Source of the DNA: Pseudideonella sakaiensis
GTDB taxonomy: Bacteria; Pseudomonadota; Gammaproteobacteria; Burkholderiales; Burkholderiaceae_C
Assembly: GCF_001293525.1 (NCBI RefSeq)
Contig: NZ_BBYR01000017.1
Location: 62,001 to 126,000, forward strand
Length of the DNA: 64,000 nucleotides
Direction of reading: 5' to 3'
Position 1 is the first letter of the stretch. Every line of letters begins with the position of its first letter. The notes beneath the pieces are model-generated. The model ran no database searches, was not told the DNA's origin, and saw only the letters and a list, made by a program, of their open reading frames with translations. Positions 7,676 through 16,118 of this stretch are shown here, piece after piece. Position numbers and translations under genes: made by a program.

Positions 7676-9262
7676 ATGTTCAGTTTCTTCAAGCGCAAGC
7701 CGTCCGCGGACGCGCCCGCTCCCGCCGGGCCCGGGGAGCCGGCGGCCGAAGCGGCGCCGAGCCCGGCGGAACCGGCCGGCGAGGCCTTCGGGCAGCGGAT
7801 CGCACGCTGGTTCGGGCGAGGCGGCGAGGCCGGCGCGCCGGCGGACGAGCCGGTGGCCGCGCCGCCGCCGGCCGATCCAGCGCCCGCGCCCGGCGCGGCC
7901 GCGCCGGTGCAGCAGCCCGCGCCGCACGCAGGGGTGCCGCCGGCCGTGGCTGCGGACCCGCGGCCCGTCGACGCACCGGCGCCGGCTCCGGCACCTGCCG
8001 CGGTGCAGGGCGCAGCCGAGCCGCTGGCGCTCCCGACGCCGGCGATCGTGACCCCGGGATCGGGCCCGGTGCTGCCGCAGACGCCGCAGCCGGCGCCGAT
8101 GCCACTGCCGATGCCGATGCCAGGCGCCGCCCCGGTCGCCCGCGAGGCCGCGGTCGCGCCGGCGCCGCCCGCGGCGCGCGTGCGCACCGGTCCGACGACC
8201 CTGCCTCCGCTGGTGGCACCCCGCGGCGGCGCCGCCCGGCCGGCCGCGCTGCCCGCTCCGGCCGAGCCGGCGATGGACGAGGCCGAGGCCTCGCCCGCCG
8301 CACGCTCCGGCTGGATGGAACGGCTGCGCGGTGGCCTGCGCAAGACCGGCTCGGCGATCACCCAGGTCTTCACCGGCACCCGCATCGACGAGGACCTGTA
8401 CGAGGAGCTCGAGTCCGCGCTGCTGATGGCCGACGCGGGCGTGAAGGCGACCGAGCACCTGCTGGCCGACCTGCGGCGGCGCGTCAAGGAGGCCCGGGCG
8501 ACGGAACCGTCCCAGGTGAAGGGCCTGCTGGCGGCGGCGATCACCGACCTGCTGCGGCCGCTGGAGCGGCCGCTGGTGGTCGGCCGCGAGACGCCGACGG
8601 TGTTCATGGTGGCCGGCGTGAACGGGGCCGGCAAGACGACCAGCATCGGCAAGCTCACGCGCTACCTCGCCGACCACGGCCAGCGCGTGCTGCTGGCCGC
8701 GGCCGACACCTTCCGCGCGGCCGCGCGCGAGCAGTTGGCGGTCTGGGCCGAGCGCTCGCAGCGGCCGGCCGGCGCGGCGGGGGCGATGCCGGTGGAGATC
8801 GTCGCGCAGTCCGGCGGCGATCCGTCGGCGGTCAGCTTCGACGCGGTCAGTGCCGGCCGCGCACGCGGCTGCGACGTGGTGATCGCCGACACGGCCGGCC
8901 GCCTGCCGACGCAGCTGCACCTGATGGACGAGCTGAAGAAGATCCGGCGCTCGATCGCGAAGGCCCAGGCCGGCGCGCCGCACGAGGTGCTGCTGGTGAT
9001 CGACGGCAACACCGGCCAGAACGCGCTGGCGCAGGTGAAGGCCTTCGACGAGGCGCTGGAGCTGACCGGCCTGATCGTCACCAAGCTCGACGGCACCGCG
9101 AAGGGCGGCGTGCTCGCCGCGATCGCGCTGTGGGCGCGCGAGCGGGCCAAGGGGCGGGCCGACGGCGTGGTGCTGCCGGTGTACTTCATCGGCGTCGGCG
9201 AGACGCTGGAGGACCTGCAGACCTTCCGCGCCGAGGAGTTCGCGCGGGCGCTGCTGGACTGA
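7676..9262 (+). CDS. ftsY: signal recognition particle receptor FtsY
   Basis: FtsY is the membrane-associated GTPase that receives SRP-ribosome complexes and hands them to SecYEG. This 528-residue protein begins with Met-Phe-Ser-Phe-Phe-Lys-Arg-Lys, a membrane-targeting start. A Pro/Ala-rich acidic A-domain of about 200 residues follows, then the NG core from about residue 210. GTPase motifs are clear: Gly-X-Asn-Gly-Ala-Gly-Lys-Thr-Thr, Asp-Thr-Ala-Gly-Arg-Leu-Pro-Thr-Gln, and Thr-Lys-Leu-Asp-Gly-Thr-Ala-Lys-Gly-Gly. The start is set by that N-terminal motif and a GAGG site. It is convergent with ffh, its direct partner, only 74 bases away. Confidence 0.97.
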   Translation: MFSFFKRKPSADAPAPAGPGEPAAEAAPSPAEPAGEAFGQRIARWFGRGGEAGAPADEPVAAPPPADPAPAPGAAAPVQQPAPHAGVPPAVAADPRPVDAPAPAPAPAAVQGAAEPLALPTPAIVTPGSGPVLPQTPQPAPMPLPMPMPGAAPVAREAAVAPAPPAARVRTGPTTLPPLVAPRGGAARPAALPAPAEPAMDEAEASPAARSGWMERLRGGLRKTGSAITQVFTGTRIDEDLYEELESALLMADAGVKATEHLLADLRRRVKEARATEPSQVKGLLAAAITDLLRPLERPLVVGRETPTVFMVAGVNGAGKTTSIGKLTRYLADHGQRVLLAAADTFRAAAREQLAVWAERSQRPAGAAGAMPVEIVAQSGGDPSAVSFDAVSAGRARGCDVVIADTAGRLPTQLHLMDELKKIRRSIAKAQAGAPHEVLLVIDGNTGQNALAQVKAFDEALELTGLIVTKLDGTAKGGVLAAIALWARERAKGRADGVVLPVYFIGVGETLEDLQTFRAEEFARALLD

Positions 9263-9336
9263 ACGGGCGCGGCAGGCCCGGGCCGGCGCGACCGGCGCGG
9301 CAGGGTCCGGCAGCCGGCCGCCGGAAGGCGCCGCGT

Positions 9337-10722
9337 TCAGCGCCCCGGGAAGCCCGGCGGCATCATGCCCTTCATGCCGCCCATGCGGCGCATCATCTTC
9401 ATCAGGCCGCCGCCCTTCATCTTCTTCATCATGTCGCGCATCTGCTCGAACTGGTTGAGCAGGCGGTTGACGTCCTGCACCTGAACGCCGGCGCCCGCCG
9501 CGATGCGGCGCTTGCGGCTGGCCTTCAGCAGCTCGGGCTTGCGCCGCTCCTGCGGCGTCATCGAGAAGATGATGCCCTCCATGCGGCGCACGTCGCGCTC
9601 GGCGCGGTCCATGTCGGCCTGGCCGAGCTGGGCCGTCCGGCCGCCGGTCAGCTGGCTCGGCAGCTTGTCGACCAGGCCGGAGATGCCGCCCATCTTCTTC
9701 ATCTGCGACAGCTGCGAGAGGAAGTCCTCCAGGTCGAAGCCGTCGCCGGACTTGACCTTGTCGGCCAGCTTCTGCGCGGCCGCCATGTCCACGCCCTGCG
9801 TGACCTGCTCGACCAGCGCGACGATGTCGCCCATGCCGAGGATGCGGCCGGCGTGGCGCTCGGCGTCGAAGACTTCGAGGCCGTCGATCTTCTCGCTGGT
9901 GCCGGCGAACTTGATCGGCGCGCCGGTGACCTGGCGCACCGACAGCGCGGCGCCGCCGCGCGAGTCGCCGTCCATCTTGGTCAGCACGATGCCGGTCAGC
10001 GGCAGGGCCTCGCGGAAGGCCTTCGCGGTGTTGACCGCGTCCTGGCCCTGCATCGCGTCGACGACGAACAGCGTTTCCACCGGCTTCAGCGCGCCGTGCA
10101 GCTCCGCGATCTCGCGCATCATCGCCTCGTCGATCGCGAGGCGGCCCGCGGTGTCGACCAGCAGCACGTCCATGTAGTGCTTGCGCGCGTAGTCCAGCGC
10201 GGCCTGCGCGATCGCGAGCGGCTGGTCGTCCTTGGTCGACGGGAACCACTCGGCGCCGGCCTGCCGGGTCACGAGCTTGAGCTGCTCGATCGCCGCCGGC
10301 CGGTACACGTCGGCCGACACCGTCAGCACCTTCTTCTTTCGCTTCTCGATCAGGTGCTTGGCGAGCTTCGCGGTGGTGGTGGTCTTGCCGGCGCCCTGCA
10401 GGCCGGCCATCAGGATCACCGCGGGGGGCTGTGCGGCGAGGTTGATGTCGCTGACGCCCTCGCCCATCGTGGCAGCGAGCTCGCGGTTGACGATCGACAC
10501 CAGCACCTGGCCGGGGTTCAGCGAGCCGACCACCTCCGCGCCGAGCGCCTTCTCCTTCACGCGGGCGATGAAGTCCCGCACCACGGGCAGCGCCACGTCC
10601 GCCTCGAGCAGGGCCATGCGCACCTCGCGCATCATCTCCTGCACGTTGTCTTCGGTGATGCGGGCCTGGCCGCGCATCGTCTTGACGAGGCGGCTCAGGC
10701 GTTCGGTCAGCGTGGAAGCCAT
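9337..10722 (-). CDS. ffh: signal recognition particle protein Ffh
   Basis: Ffh binds the 4.5S RNA and signal sequences emerging from the ribosome, and docks with FtsY. This 461-residue protein is of normal length. The N and G domains (about 1-295) carry Gly-Leu-Gln-Gly-Ala-Gly-Lys-Thr-Thr-Thr, Asp-Thr-Ala-Gly-Arg-Leu and Thr-Lys-Met-Asp-Gly-Asp-Ser-Arg-Gly-Gly. The M domain (about 325-461) ends in a strikingly Met/Lys/Gly-rich tail. The ATG at 10722 is the family start. It is divergent from the CcsA-like gene; the intergenic region carries a palindrome made of two TACACT boxes. Confidence 0.98.
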   Translation of the reverse strand: MASTLTERLSRLVKTMRGQARITEDNVQEMMREVRMALLEADVALPVVRDFIARVKEKALGAEVVGSLNPGQVLVSIVNRELAATMGEGVSDINLAAQPPAVILMAGLQGAGKTTTTAKLAKHLIEKRKKKVLTVSADVYRPAAIEQLKLVTRQAGAEWFPSTKDDQPLAIAQAALDYARKHYMDVLLVDTAGRLAIDEAMMREIAELHGALKPVETLFVVDAMQGQDAVNTAKAFREALPLTGIVLTKMDGDSRGGAALSVRQVTGAPIKFAGTSEKIDGLEVFDAERHAGRILGMGDIVALVEQVTQGVDMAAAQKLADKVKSGDGFDLEDFLSQLSQMKKMGGISGLVDKLPSQLTGGRTAQLGQADMDRAERDVRRMEGIIFSMTPQERRKPELLKASRKRRIAAGAGVQVQDVNRLLNQFEQMRDMMKKMKGGGLMKMMRRMGGMKGMMPPGFPGR

Positions 10723-10772
10723 CGGGGACTCGGTTCAGGGGCGCCGACGCGGCGCGCCGCAGGGCGCGAAAG

Positions 10773-10793
10773 TACACTCGCTGCATGAGTGTA
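10773..10793. promoter_or_regulatory. palindrome of two opposed TACACT -10 boxes between ffh and the CcsA-like gene
   Basis: TACACTC (10773-10779) and GAGTGTA (10787-10793) form a perfect 7-base inverted repeat with a 7-base loop. Each arm contains TACACT, a good sigma70 -10 box, reading rightward to the CcsA-like gene and leftward to ffh. No clear -35 boxes are seen. It could be overlapping divergent promoters, an operator, or both. Confidence 0.5.
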
Positions 10794-10839
10794 TCGTTCG
10801 CGGTGATCCCGCCTGCCGGCCTCCCATGAGGCCCGCCCC

Positions 10840-11637
10840 GTGAGCGCGCTCACACCCCTCGGCCTCGCGACCCTGCTCGCGGTGTTCGGCTATGCGGTCG
10901 GCATGCTGCTGCCGGCCGAGCGTCGCGGCGGGCTGCAGGGCGGCCTGGGGCTCGCCTGGTTCGCGCACGCCGCGGCGATCGCGGTGGACGTCGCGGGCCT
11001 CGGGCAGGCGGTGACCGGGGCGCGTTTCGGCTTCGCGCCCGCGCTGTCCGTCACGGTCTGGCTGGTGCTCGGGGTCTACCTGCTCGAGAGCCGCTTCCTG
11101 CCGCTGGACGGGCTGCGCCGCGCGCTCGCGCTGCTCGGCATCGCGGCCACGCTGCTGGCCTGGATCTATCCCGGTGAGATCCGTCCGGCACTGGCGTCGC
11201 GCTGGATCCCGCTGCACTGGGTGCTGGGCATCGCGTCCTACGGCCTGTTCGGCGCCGCGGTGTTGCACGCCACACTGCTGAACCGGGCCGACCGGCGCAT
11301 GCGCGTGAACCGCCAGCCCGCGCCGATGCTGGGCCTGCCGCTGCTGCGGCTGGAGCGGCTGACCTACCGCTTCGTCGAGGCCGGCTTCGTCACGCTGACC
11401 GCGGCGGTGCTGCTCGGCTGGTGGTTCGCGTCGCCCTGGCGCTGGGACCACAAGTCGGTGTTCTCGCTGCTGGGCTGGAGCGTGTTCGCCGGCCTGGTGG
11501 TCGGGCGGCGCGTCTCCGGCTGGCGCGGGCCGGCGGCCACGCGCTGGCTGTACGTCGGTGCCGGCCTGCTGCTGCTCGCCTACGTCGGCTCGCGCTTCGT
11601 GCTCGAGGTGCTGCTGCACCGGCCGCCGGCGCCATGA
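10840..11637 (+). CDS. CcsA-like (YpjD/CorE-type) cytochrome c assembly family membrane protein
   Basis: This 265-residue protein has about eight transmembrane segments and the family motifs His-Trp-Val-Leu-Gly-Ile-Ala-Ser-Tyr-Gly (near residue 127) and a C-terminal Gly-Trp-Trp-Phe followed by Trp-Asp-His-Lys-Ser-Val-Phe-Ser. Relatives next to ffh in many proteobacteria are annotated 'cytochrome c assembly protein' or YpjD. They resemble the CcsA haem-handling fold but are not shown to assemble cytochromes. It starts at GTG 10840, with GAGG about 10 bases upstream. Its stop overlaps the next gene by four bases (ATGA). Confidence 0.88.
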   Translation: MSALTPLGLATLLAVFGYAVGMLLPAERRGGLQGGLGLAWFAHAAAIAVDVAGLGQAVTGARFGFAPALSVTVWLVLGVYLLESRFLPLDGLRRALALLGIAATLLAWIYPGEIRPALASRWIPLHWVLGIASYGLFGAAVLHATLLNRADRRMRVNRQPAPMLGLPLLRLERLTYRFVEAGFVTLTAAVLLGWWFASPWRWDHKSVFSLLGWSVFAGLVVGRRVSGWRGPAATRWLYVGAGLLLLAYVGSRFVLEVLLHRPPAP

Positions 11638-11909
11638 AGTACCTGGTGCTCGTGCTGGTGGTCGGCGTGGTGCTGTGGCTGGCCCGCAGCGCCCGGCGCC
11701 GCGAGGAGCGCGAGGCCGAGGCGGCGCGGCCCGCGGCCGCCCCCGCGCCGGCCGCGGGCCGTGCCGCGGCCGCCGAGGGCACCCCGCTGCTGGCCTGCGC
11801 CCACTGCGGGCTGCACCTGCCCCAGGGCGAATCCTGGCCGGGGCGGGGCGGCGTCTACTGCAGCGAGGCCCACCGGCGCATCGCCGAGGGCCGCGCCCGC
11901 GGTGACTGA
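11634..11909 (+). CDS. PP0621-family small protein with a Cys/His metal-binding motif
   Basis: This 91-residue protein has one N-terminal membrane segment (about 2-17) followed by an Arg/Glu/Ala-rich linker. The C-terminal knuckle has Cys-Ala-His-Cys-Gly-X-His, then Tyr-Cys-Ser-Glu-Ala-His, a likely zinc site. This is the pattern of the PP0621 family, commonly encoded just upstream of pilS in Burkholderiales. It overlaps both neighbours (ATGA upstream, 8 bases downstream), so translation of the CcsA-like gene, this gene and pilS is probably coupled. Function unknown. Confidence 0.85.
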   Translation: MKYLVLVLVVGVVLWLARSARRREEREAEAARPAAAPAPAAGRAAAAEGTPLLACAHCGLHLPQGESWPGRGGVYCSEAHRRIAEGRARGD

Positions 11910-13848
11910 GCCCCCGTCGGGCCCCCCGGGGCCGGCGGCGGGCAGCGGCGGCCGGCCGGCCGATCCGCGGCGCGGTGACCGGCGTCGGCGCCGGGTGCCG
12001 GTGCCGCCCGAGGCCGACCGTCGCCAGGTGGACCGGCGGGCCGGGCCGCGCTCGCAGCCCGCGTCGTCGTGGTTCGCGCCGATCGACGACGAACTCGCGT
12101 CGCGGCTGCCGGGCGAGGCGCCGACGTCCAGCCGCTCCGCGGGGGCGCGCGGCGCGGGCGAGCCGGAGCCCTCGACCACGGCCTTCGGGCGCATCCACCG
12201 CGTCTTCCTCGGCGCCCGGGCGGCGCTCGGGCTGATCCTGGTGACGATGCTGGTGGTGACCGGCTTCTTCGGCATCCGCCCGAGTGTGCTGCTCGCCTCC
12301 GTCAGCATCGGCTACGCCGGCGTCGCGATCAGCATGTGGCTGCTGCCGCGCTTCGGGCGCGGCCTGTCGCCGCAGGCGATGGCGCGGCCGCAGAGCCCGC
12401 AGTGGCTGGCCACGATCGGCCTGGACAGCGTGTGCTTCGTCACCCTGCACGTGCTGTCGCCGATGGCCGGCTTCAACTACGCCGCGCTGCTGGTGCTGCC
12501 GGTGATGATGGCCGGCGTGCTCACGCCGCGCCTGCTGGCGCTGGCCACCTGCGCGGCGATCGCGCTGGCGCTGCTGGGCAATGCGCTGGTGGACCTGGCG
12601 GCCGGCGCGGATCCGGCCGCGCTGCTGACGCAGGCCGGCCTGGTCGGCAGCGGCCTGTTCTTCATCACCGTGCTGGCCGGCGAGCTGGCGGGCCGCCTGG
12701 CCCGCGAGGAGCAGGCCGCGCGCGGCAGCCGCGAGCTGGCGCGCCAGCAGGCCCAGCTGAACCGCCTCGTGATCGAGGAAATGCAGGACGGCGTGCTGGT
12801 GGTCGACCAGACGCTGCGGGTGCGCGCGGCCAACCCCGCCGCCCGCCGGCTGCTGGCCGCGCAGGGCATCTGCCGCCCGGCGCCCTTCGACCTGCGCGGC
12901 CTGCCGGCCTGGCAGGCGCTGGCCGCCGAGGTGGCCAGCGCCTTCGGTCGGGCCGACTGGCCGGCCGAGGGCCGCGACGTGACGCTGGCCTTCGACCCCG
13001 GCCTCAGCCGCACCGTGCGCGTGCGCCTGCGCTTCGCGCGGCGCGGCGAGCTGGCGCCCGGCGAGGACCATGCGGTGCTGTTCCTCGAGGACCTGCGCAG
13101 CATGCAGGCCCGGGTGCGACAGGAGAAGCTGGCCGCGATGGGCCGCGTCTCGGTGGGCATCGCGCACGAGATCCGCAACCCGCTGGCGGCCATCGCGCAG
13201 GCCAATGGCCTGATGGCCGAGGACGCGGTGTCGCCCGCCCAGCGTCAGCTGACCCGGCTGGTGTCCGACAACGTGGAACGCCTCAAGCGCATCGTCGACG
13301 ACGTGATGGAGGTGGCGCCGGGCGCGGTGGTCGTGGCCGCGCGCATCGACCTCGCCGCCGCCGTCGCGGCGGTGTGCGCCGACTGGGCCGCCGCCGCGCG
13401 GCTGCCGATCGGCCCGCTGCGGCTGGACCTGCCGGGCGAGGTGCTGTGGGTGCGCTTCGATGCCGAGCACCTGCGCCGCGTGCTGGTGAACCTGCTCGAC
13501 AACGCCTGGCGGCACGCGAGCGGTGCGCCGGGCTCGATCGCCGTGCGGGTCTACCGGGCCGAGGGCCGCGCGGTGCTGAGCGTCGCGAGCGACGGGCCGC
13601 CGATCCCGCCCGAGGTCGAGCGGCACCTGTTCGAACCCTTCCATTCGACCCGCAGCCGCGGCACCGGCCTCGGCCTGTACATTTGCCGGGAGCTGTGCGA
13701 GCGCTACGGGGCCGGCATCGATTACCGCACCCGGCCGGCCACCGACCCGCACCGCAATGATTTTTCCGTCGTGATGCAGCCGGCTGATGCGGCCCCCGCC
13801 GACGCGCCGCCCGCCTCCGACCCACCTGCCGTGCACCGCCCCGCGTGA
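11902..13848 (+). CDS. pilS: sensor histidine kinase PilS
   Basis: PilS is the membrane kinase that, with PilR, controls sigma54-dependent pilin transcription. This 648-residue protein has a Pro/Arg-rich N-terminus of about 95 residues, then six transmembrane segments (about 108-270), a PAS-like domain (about 285-395), and a kinase core. The H-box contains Gly-Ile-Ala-His-Glu-Ile-Arg-Asn-Pro-Leu with the phospho-acceptor at His422. The ATPase has Asn-Leu-Leu-Asp-Asn-Ala and Gly-Thr-Gly-Leu-Gly-Leu. The GTG start overlaps the previous gene by 8 bases; a later start is possible, because family members usually lack so long an N-terminal extension. pilR follows with a GTGA overlap. Confidence 0.93.
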   Translation: MTEPPSGPPGPAAGSGGRPADPRRGDRRRRRVPVPPEADRRQVDRRAGPRSQPASSWFAPIDDELASRLPGEAPTSSRSAGARGAGEPEPSTTAFGRIHRVFLGARAALGLILVTMLVVTGFFGIRPSVLLASVSIGYAGVAISMWLLPRFGRGLSPQAMARPQSPQWLATIGLDSVCFVTLHVLSPMAGFNYAALLVLPVMMAGVLTPRLLALATCAAIALALLGNALVDLAAGADPAALLTQAGLVGSGLFFITVLAGELAGRLAREEQAARGSRELARQQAQLNRLVIEEMQDGVLVVDQTLRVRAANPAARRLLAAQGICRPAPFDLRGLPAWQALAAEVASAFGRADWPAEGRDVTLAFDPGLSRTVRVRLRFARRGELAPGEDHAVLFLEDLRSMQARVRQEKLAAMGRVSVGIAHEIRNPLAAIAQANGLMAEDAVSPAQRQLTRLVSDNVERLKRIVDDVMEVAPGAVVVAARIDLAAAVAAVCADWAAAARLPIGPLRLDLPGEVLWVRFDAEHLRRVLVNLLDNAWRHASGAPGSIAVRVYRAEGRAVLSVASDGPPIPPEVERHLFEPFHSTRSRGTGLGLYICRELCERYGAGIDYRTRPATDPHRNDFSVVMQPADAAPADAPPASDPPAVHRPA

Positions 13849-15428
13849 CCGATTCCGCCCGCTCCCGCTCCTCCTCCGGCCGGCGCCTGCTGGTCGTCGA
13901 CGATGAACCCGACCTGCGCACGCTGTACGAGCTGACGCTGCTGCGCGAGGGCTACGAGATCGACACCGCAGGCAGCCTCGAGGAGGCGCTGCAGCGGCTG
14001 GCCGAGGCGAGCTTCCACGCCGTGATCACCGACATGCGGCTGCCCGACGGCAGCGGGCTCGACCTGCTGCACCGCCTGGAGGCCGACGGGCGCAGCGAGA
14101 AGGCGATCGTGATCACGGCCTACGGCTCGGCCGAGAACGCGGTCGAGGCACTGAAGGCCGGGGCCTACGACTACCTCACCAAGCCGGTCGACCTGAAGCA
14201 GTTCCGCACCGTCGTCGCGTCGGCGCTGGGCCGTTCGGGCATGGCCCCCGCGCCGGGGGCGGCCTGGTCCGCGCAGGCGGCCGAGGCTGCGCCCGCGGAC
14301 GGCGCGGCCGCTGCGGCGCGGACGCGTCCACCGGCGGCCGCCCGACCCCCGGCCGCGCTCGCGCGCATCGCCGGCCGCTCGGCGGCCATGGAGCAGGTGC
14401 GCGCCCTGGTCCTCAAGGTCGCACGCAGCATGGCGCCGGTGCTGGTGCAGGGCGAGTCCGGCACCGGCAAGGAACTGGTCGCGCGCGCCATCCACGACAG
14501 CAGCAGCCGCAGCGGCCAGCCCTTCGTCGCGGTCAACTGCGGCGCGATCCCGGAGCAGCTGCTGGAGGCCGAGTTCTTCGGCTACCGCAAGGGCGCGTTC
14601 ACCGGCGCGGCCGAGGACCGCGGCGGCTTCTTCCAGGCCGCGCACGGCGGCACCCTCTTCCTCGACGAGATCGGTGACCTGCCGCTGGCGATGCAGAGCA
14701 AGCTGCTGCGCGCGGTGCAGGAGCGGGCGGTGCGGCCGATCGGTGCGGTGACCGAGCAGCAGGTGGACGTGCGGCTGCTCAGTGCCACGCACAAGGACCT
14801 CGCCGCCGAGGTGCAGGCCGGCCGCTTCCGCCAGGACCTGTACTACCGGCTGAACGTGATCCAGATCCGCGTGCCCCCGCTGCGCGAGCGCCTGGAGGAC
14901 CTGCAGGACATCACCGCGCGGGTGCTCGAGCGCATCGCCGCGGACAGCGGCCTGCCGGCGCCGCCGGCGCTGACCGCGCGCGCGCTCGCCCAGCTCGCGG
15001 CGCACGACTTCCCGGGCAACGTGCGCGAGCTGGAGAACCTGCTGCACCGCGTGGTCGCGCTGTGCGACGGCGGGGCCGTGCTCGACGCCGACGACCTCGG
15101 TCTGAACGCCTTCGCCGACACCGCGGCCGCCGAGCCGGTGTTCGCGACGCCCGGGGGCGCCGCGGGCCGCGAGGATCCCCGCACGGCTTCCGTGCCCCGT
15201 GCGTCGGCCGCGGCCGCGGCCGTGCGAGGTCCCGAGGCGCTGCCGTCCGACCTCGAGGCCTACCTCGACGCGATCGAGCGCGACATCCTCGAGCGCGCGC
15301 TCGAACGCCATCGCTACAACCGCACCGCGGCGGGCGCCAGCCTCGGTCTGTCCCTGCGGCAGATCCGCTACCGCATGGCACGGCTGCAGATCGGCACCGG
15401 CGACGGCAGCGACGATCCGCGCGCCTGA
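13845..15428 (+). CDS. pilR: sigma54-dependent response regulator PilR
   Basis: This NtrC-family activator of type IV pilin genes has 527 residues. The receiver domain (about 14-130) has the acidic pocket Asp19-Asp20, phospho-acceptor Asp63 and Lys113. The AAA+ domain (about 175-410) has a Walker A Gly-Glu-Ser-Gly-Thr-Gly-Lys-Glu (203-210), the sigma54-contacting GAFTGA loop (250-255) and a Walker B with Leu-Phe-Leu-Asp-Glu-Ile. A Fis-type helix-turn-helix closes the protein (about 475-515). It starts at a GTG overlapping the pilS stop, so the two are translationally coupled. Confidence 0.96.
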   Translation: MTDSARSRSSSGRRLLVVDDEPDLRTLYELTLLREGYEIDTAGSLEEALQRLAEASFHAVITDMRLPDGSGLDLLHRLEADGRSEKAIVITAYGSAENAVEALKAGAYDYLTKPVDLKQFRTVVASALGRSGMAPAPGAAWSAQAAEAAPADGAAAAARTRPPAAARPPAALARIAGRSAAMEQVRALVLKVARSMAPVLVQGESGTGKELVARAIHDSSSRSGQPFVAVNCGAIPEQLLEAEFFGYRKGAFTGAAEDRGGFFQAAHGGTLFLDEIGDLPLAMQSKLLRAVQERAVRPIGAVTEQQVDVRLLSATHKDLAAEVQAGRFRQDLYYRLNVIQIRVPPLRERLEDLQDITARVLERIAADSGLPAPPALTARALAQLAAHDFPGNVRELENLLHRVVALCDGGAVLDADDLGLNAFADTAAAEPVFATPGGAAGREDPRTASVPRASAAAAAVRGPEALPSDLEAYLDAIERDILERALERHRYNRTAAGASLGLSLRQIRYRMARLQIGTGDGSDDPRA

Positions 15429-15650
15429 GCCCGGGCCTGCGGCACGGGCTGGGACTTTCCCGGGGACGGGTGGGTCGATCGCGTCGCGGCTGGGTCGCGG
15501 GGCCGTCGAAGGGGGGGTCGTCGAAGCCGGTCGGCGGCACGGCGGGGGCCAGCATTGGCGCGGCTCCGCGGCCCGGAATGCCCGGCCATCCCAGGCCCGG
15601 CGCGGGTCCCGGGCGCGGGGGCCGCATGGCCCGTGCGCGGGCGTGCGTCT

Positions 15651-15667
15651 GGCCGCCTGTGGCGGCC
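15651..15667. terminator. GC-rich hairpin downstream of pilR
   Basis: A perfect 7-base stem, GGCCGCC with GGCGGCC, closes on a TGT loop. There is no T-tract, so intrinsic termination is uncertain. The same two arms recur in hairpins at 42828 and 58065. Confidence 0.4.
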
Positions 15668-15708
15668 GGCTTCGGCGTGCCGCAGGGCCATGACGGCTCG
15701 AAGACGAC

Positions 15709-15724
15709 ACGCTAGGGATAGTGG
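15709..15724. promoter_or_regulatory. weak candidate NrdR box (distal)
   Basis: The 16 bases match the NrdR consensus ACACTATATATTGTGT at about 11 positions and keep the right-half core ATAGTG. They start 43 bases upstream of the better box, close to four helical turns. NrdR boxes normally occur as tandem pairs, which is the main reason to list this one. Confidence 0.4.
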
Positions 15725-15736
15725 CGAAACCGCGTC

Positions 15737-15767
15737 TTGTGGGTGGGTGACACCACAGATATAGTGT
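15737..15767 (+). promoter_or_regulatory. nrdA: nrdA promoter overlapped by a candidate NrdR box
   Basis: TTGTGG (15737-15742) and TATAGT (15760-15765) are spaced by 17 bases, a good sigma70 promoter. The 16 bases at 15752-15767, ending in ATATAGTGT, match the NrdR consensus ACACTATATATTGTGT strongly in the right half and cover the -10 box. NrdR is the ATP/dATP-sensing repressor of ribonucleotide reductase genes, and binding here would block the polymerase. The boxes are seen; repression by NrdR is inferred from the family. Confidence 0.65.
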
Positions 15768-16118
15768 CCCTCGTGCTATCCTTCACGCCTCGTCGAAACG
15801 GTGGTCGGGCCTGCTTCGAGCCCTTCCGCACCTGCCGATGCAGGCCTGCTGTTCCGTCCCTCGCGGCCGGGCACGCGGCCTGCCGGCGTGCAAGCCGCAC
15901 CGTCTTGCCGAGCCGATGTCTTGCCGAGGTCCGAACGTCCTGGCGCTTCCCCGCTGACCCGCCTGCCTGCCACCGCCGTGTCGCCCGTGGCGGCGCAGCC
16001 CGGGCGGGCCGATGGAGCGCCGACCGGGCCGTCTTCGCGCGCTTCGACGCGACGCCGCGTGCGTGACGCCGATCCGCACGACGACAACGATCCACGCTGA
16101 ACACCGACCTGCCGCGCC

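Larger units (their letters stand above)
15429..16118 (+). other. 690-base intergenic region between pilR and nrdA
   Basis: No credible gene is seen on either strand: the open frames here are Arg/Pro-rich with no ribosome sites. It holds a short hairpin (15651-15667), a sigma70-like promoter overlapped by an NrdR-like box (15737-15767), and a weaker NrdR-like box at 15709-15724. A leader of about 345 bases then runs to nrdA. The leader contains no T-rich terminator or riboswitch signature that I can recognise. Confidence 0.6.

Noticed and set aside
15770-16118. Possible riboswitch or small gene in the nrdA leader
   Set aside because: I found no conserved cobalamin-type box, and the small frames lack ribosome sites and protein-like composition.
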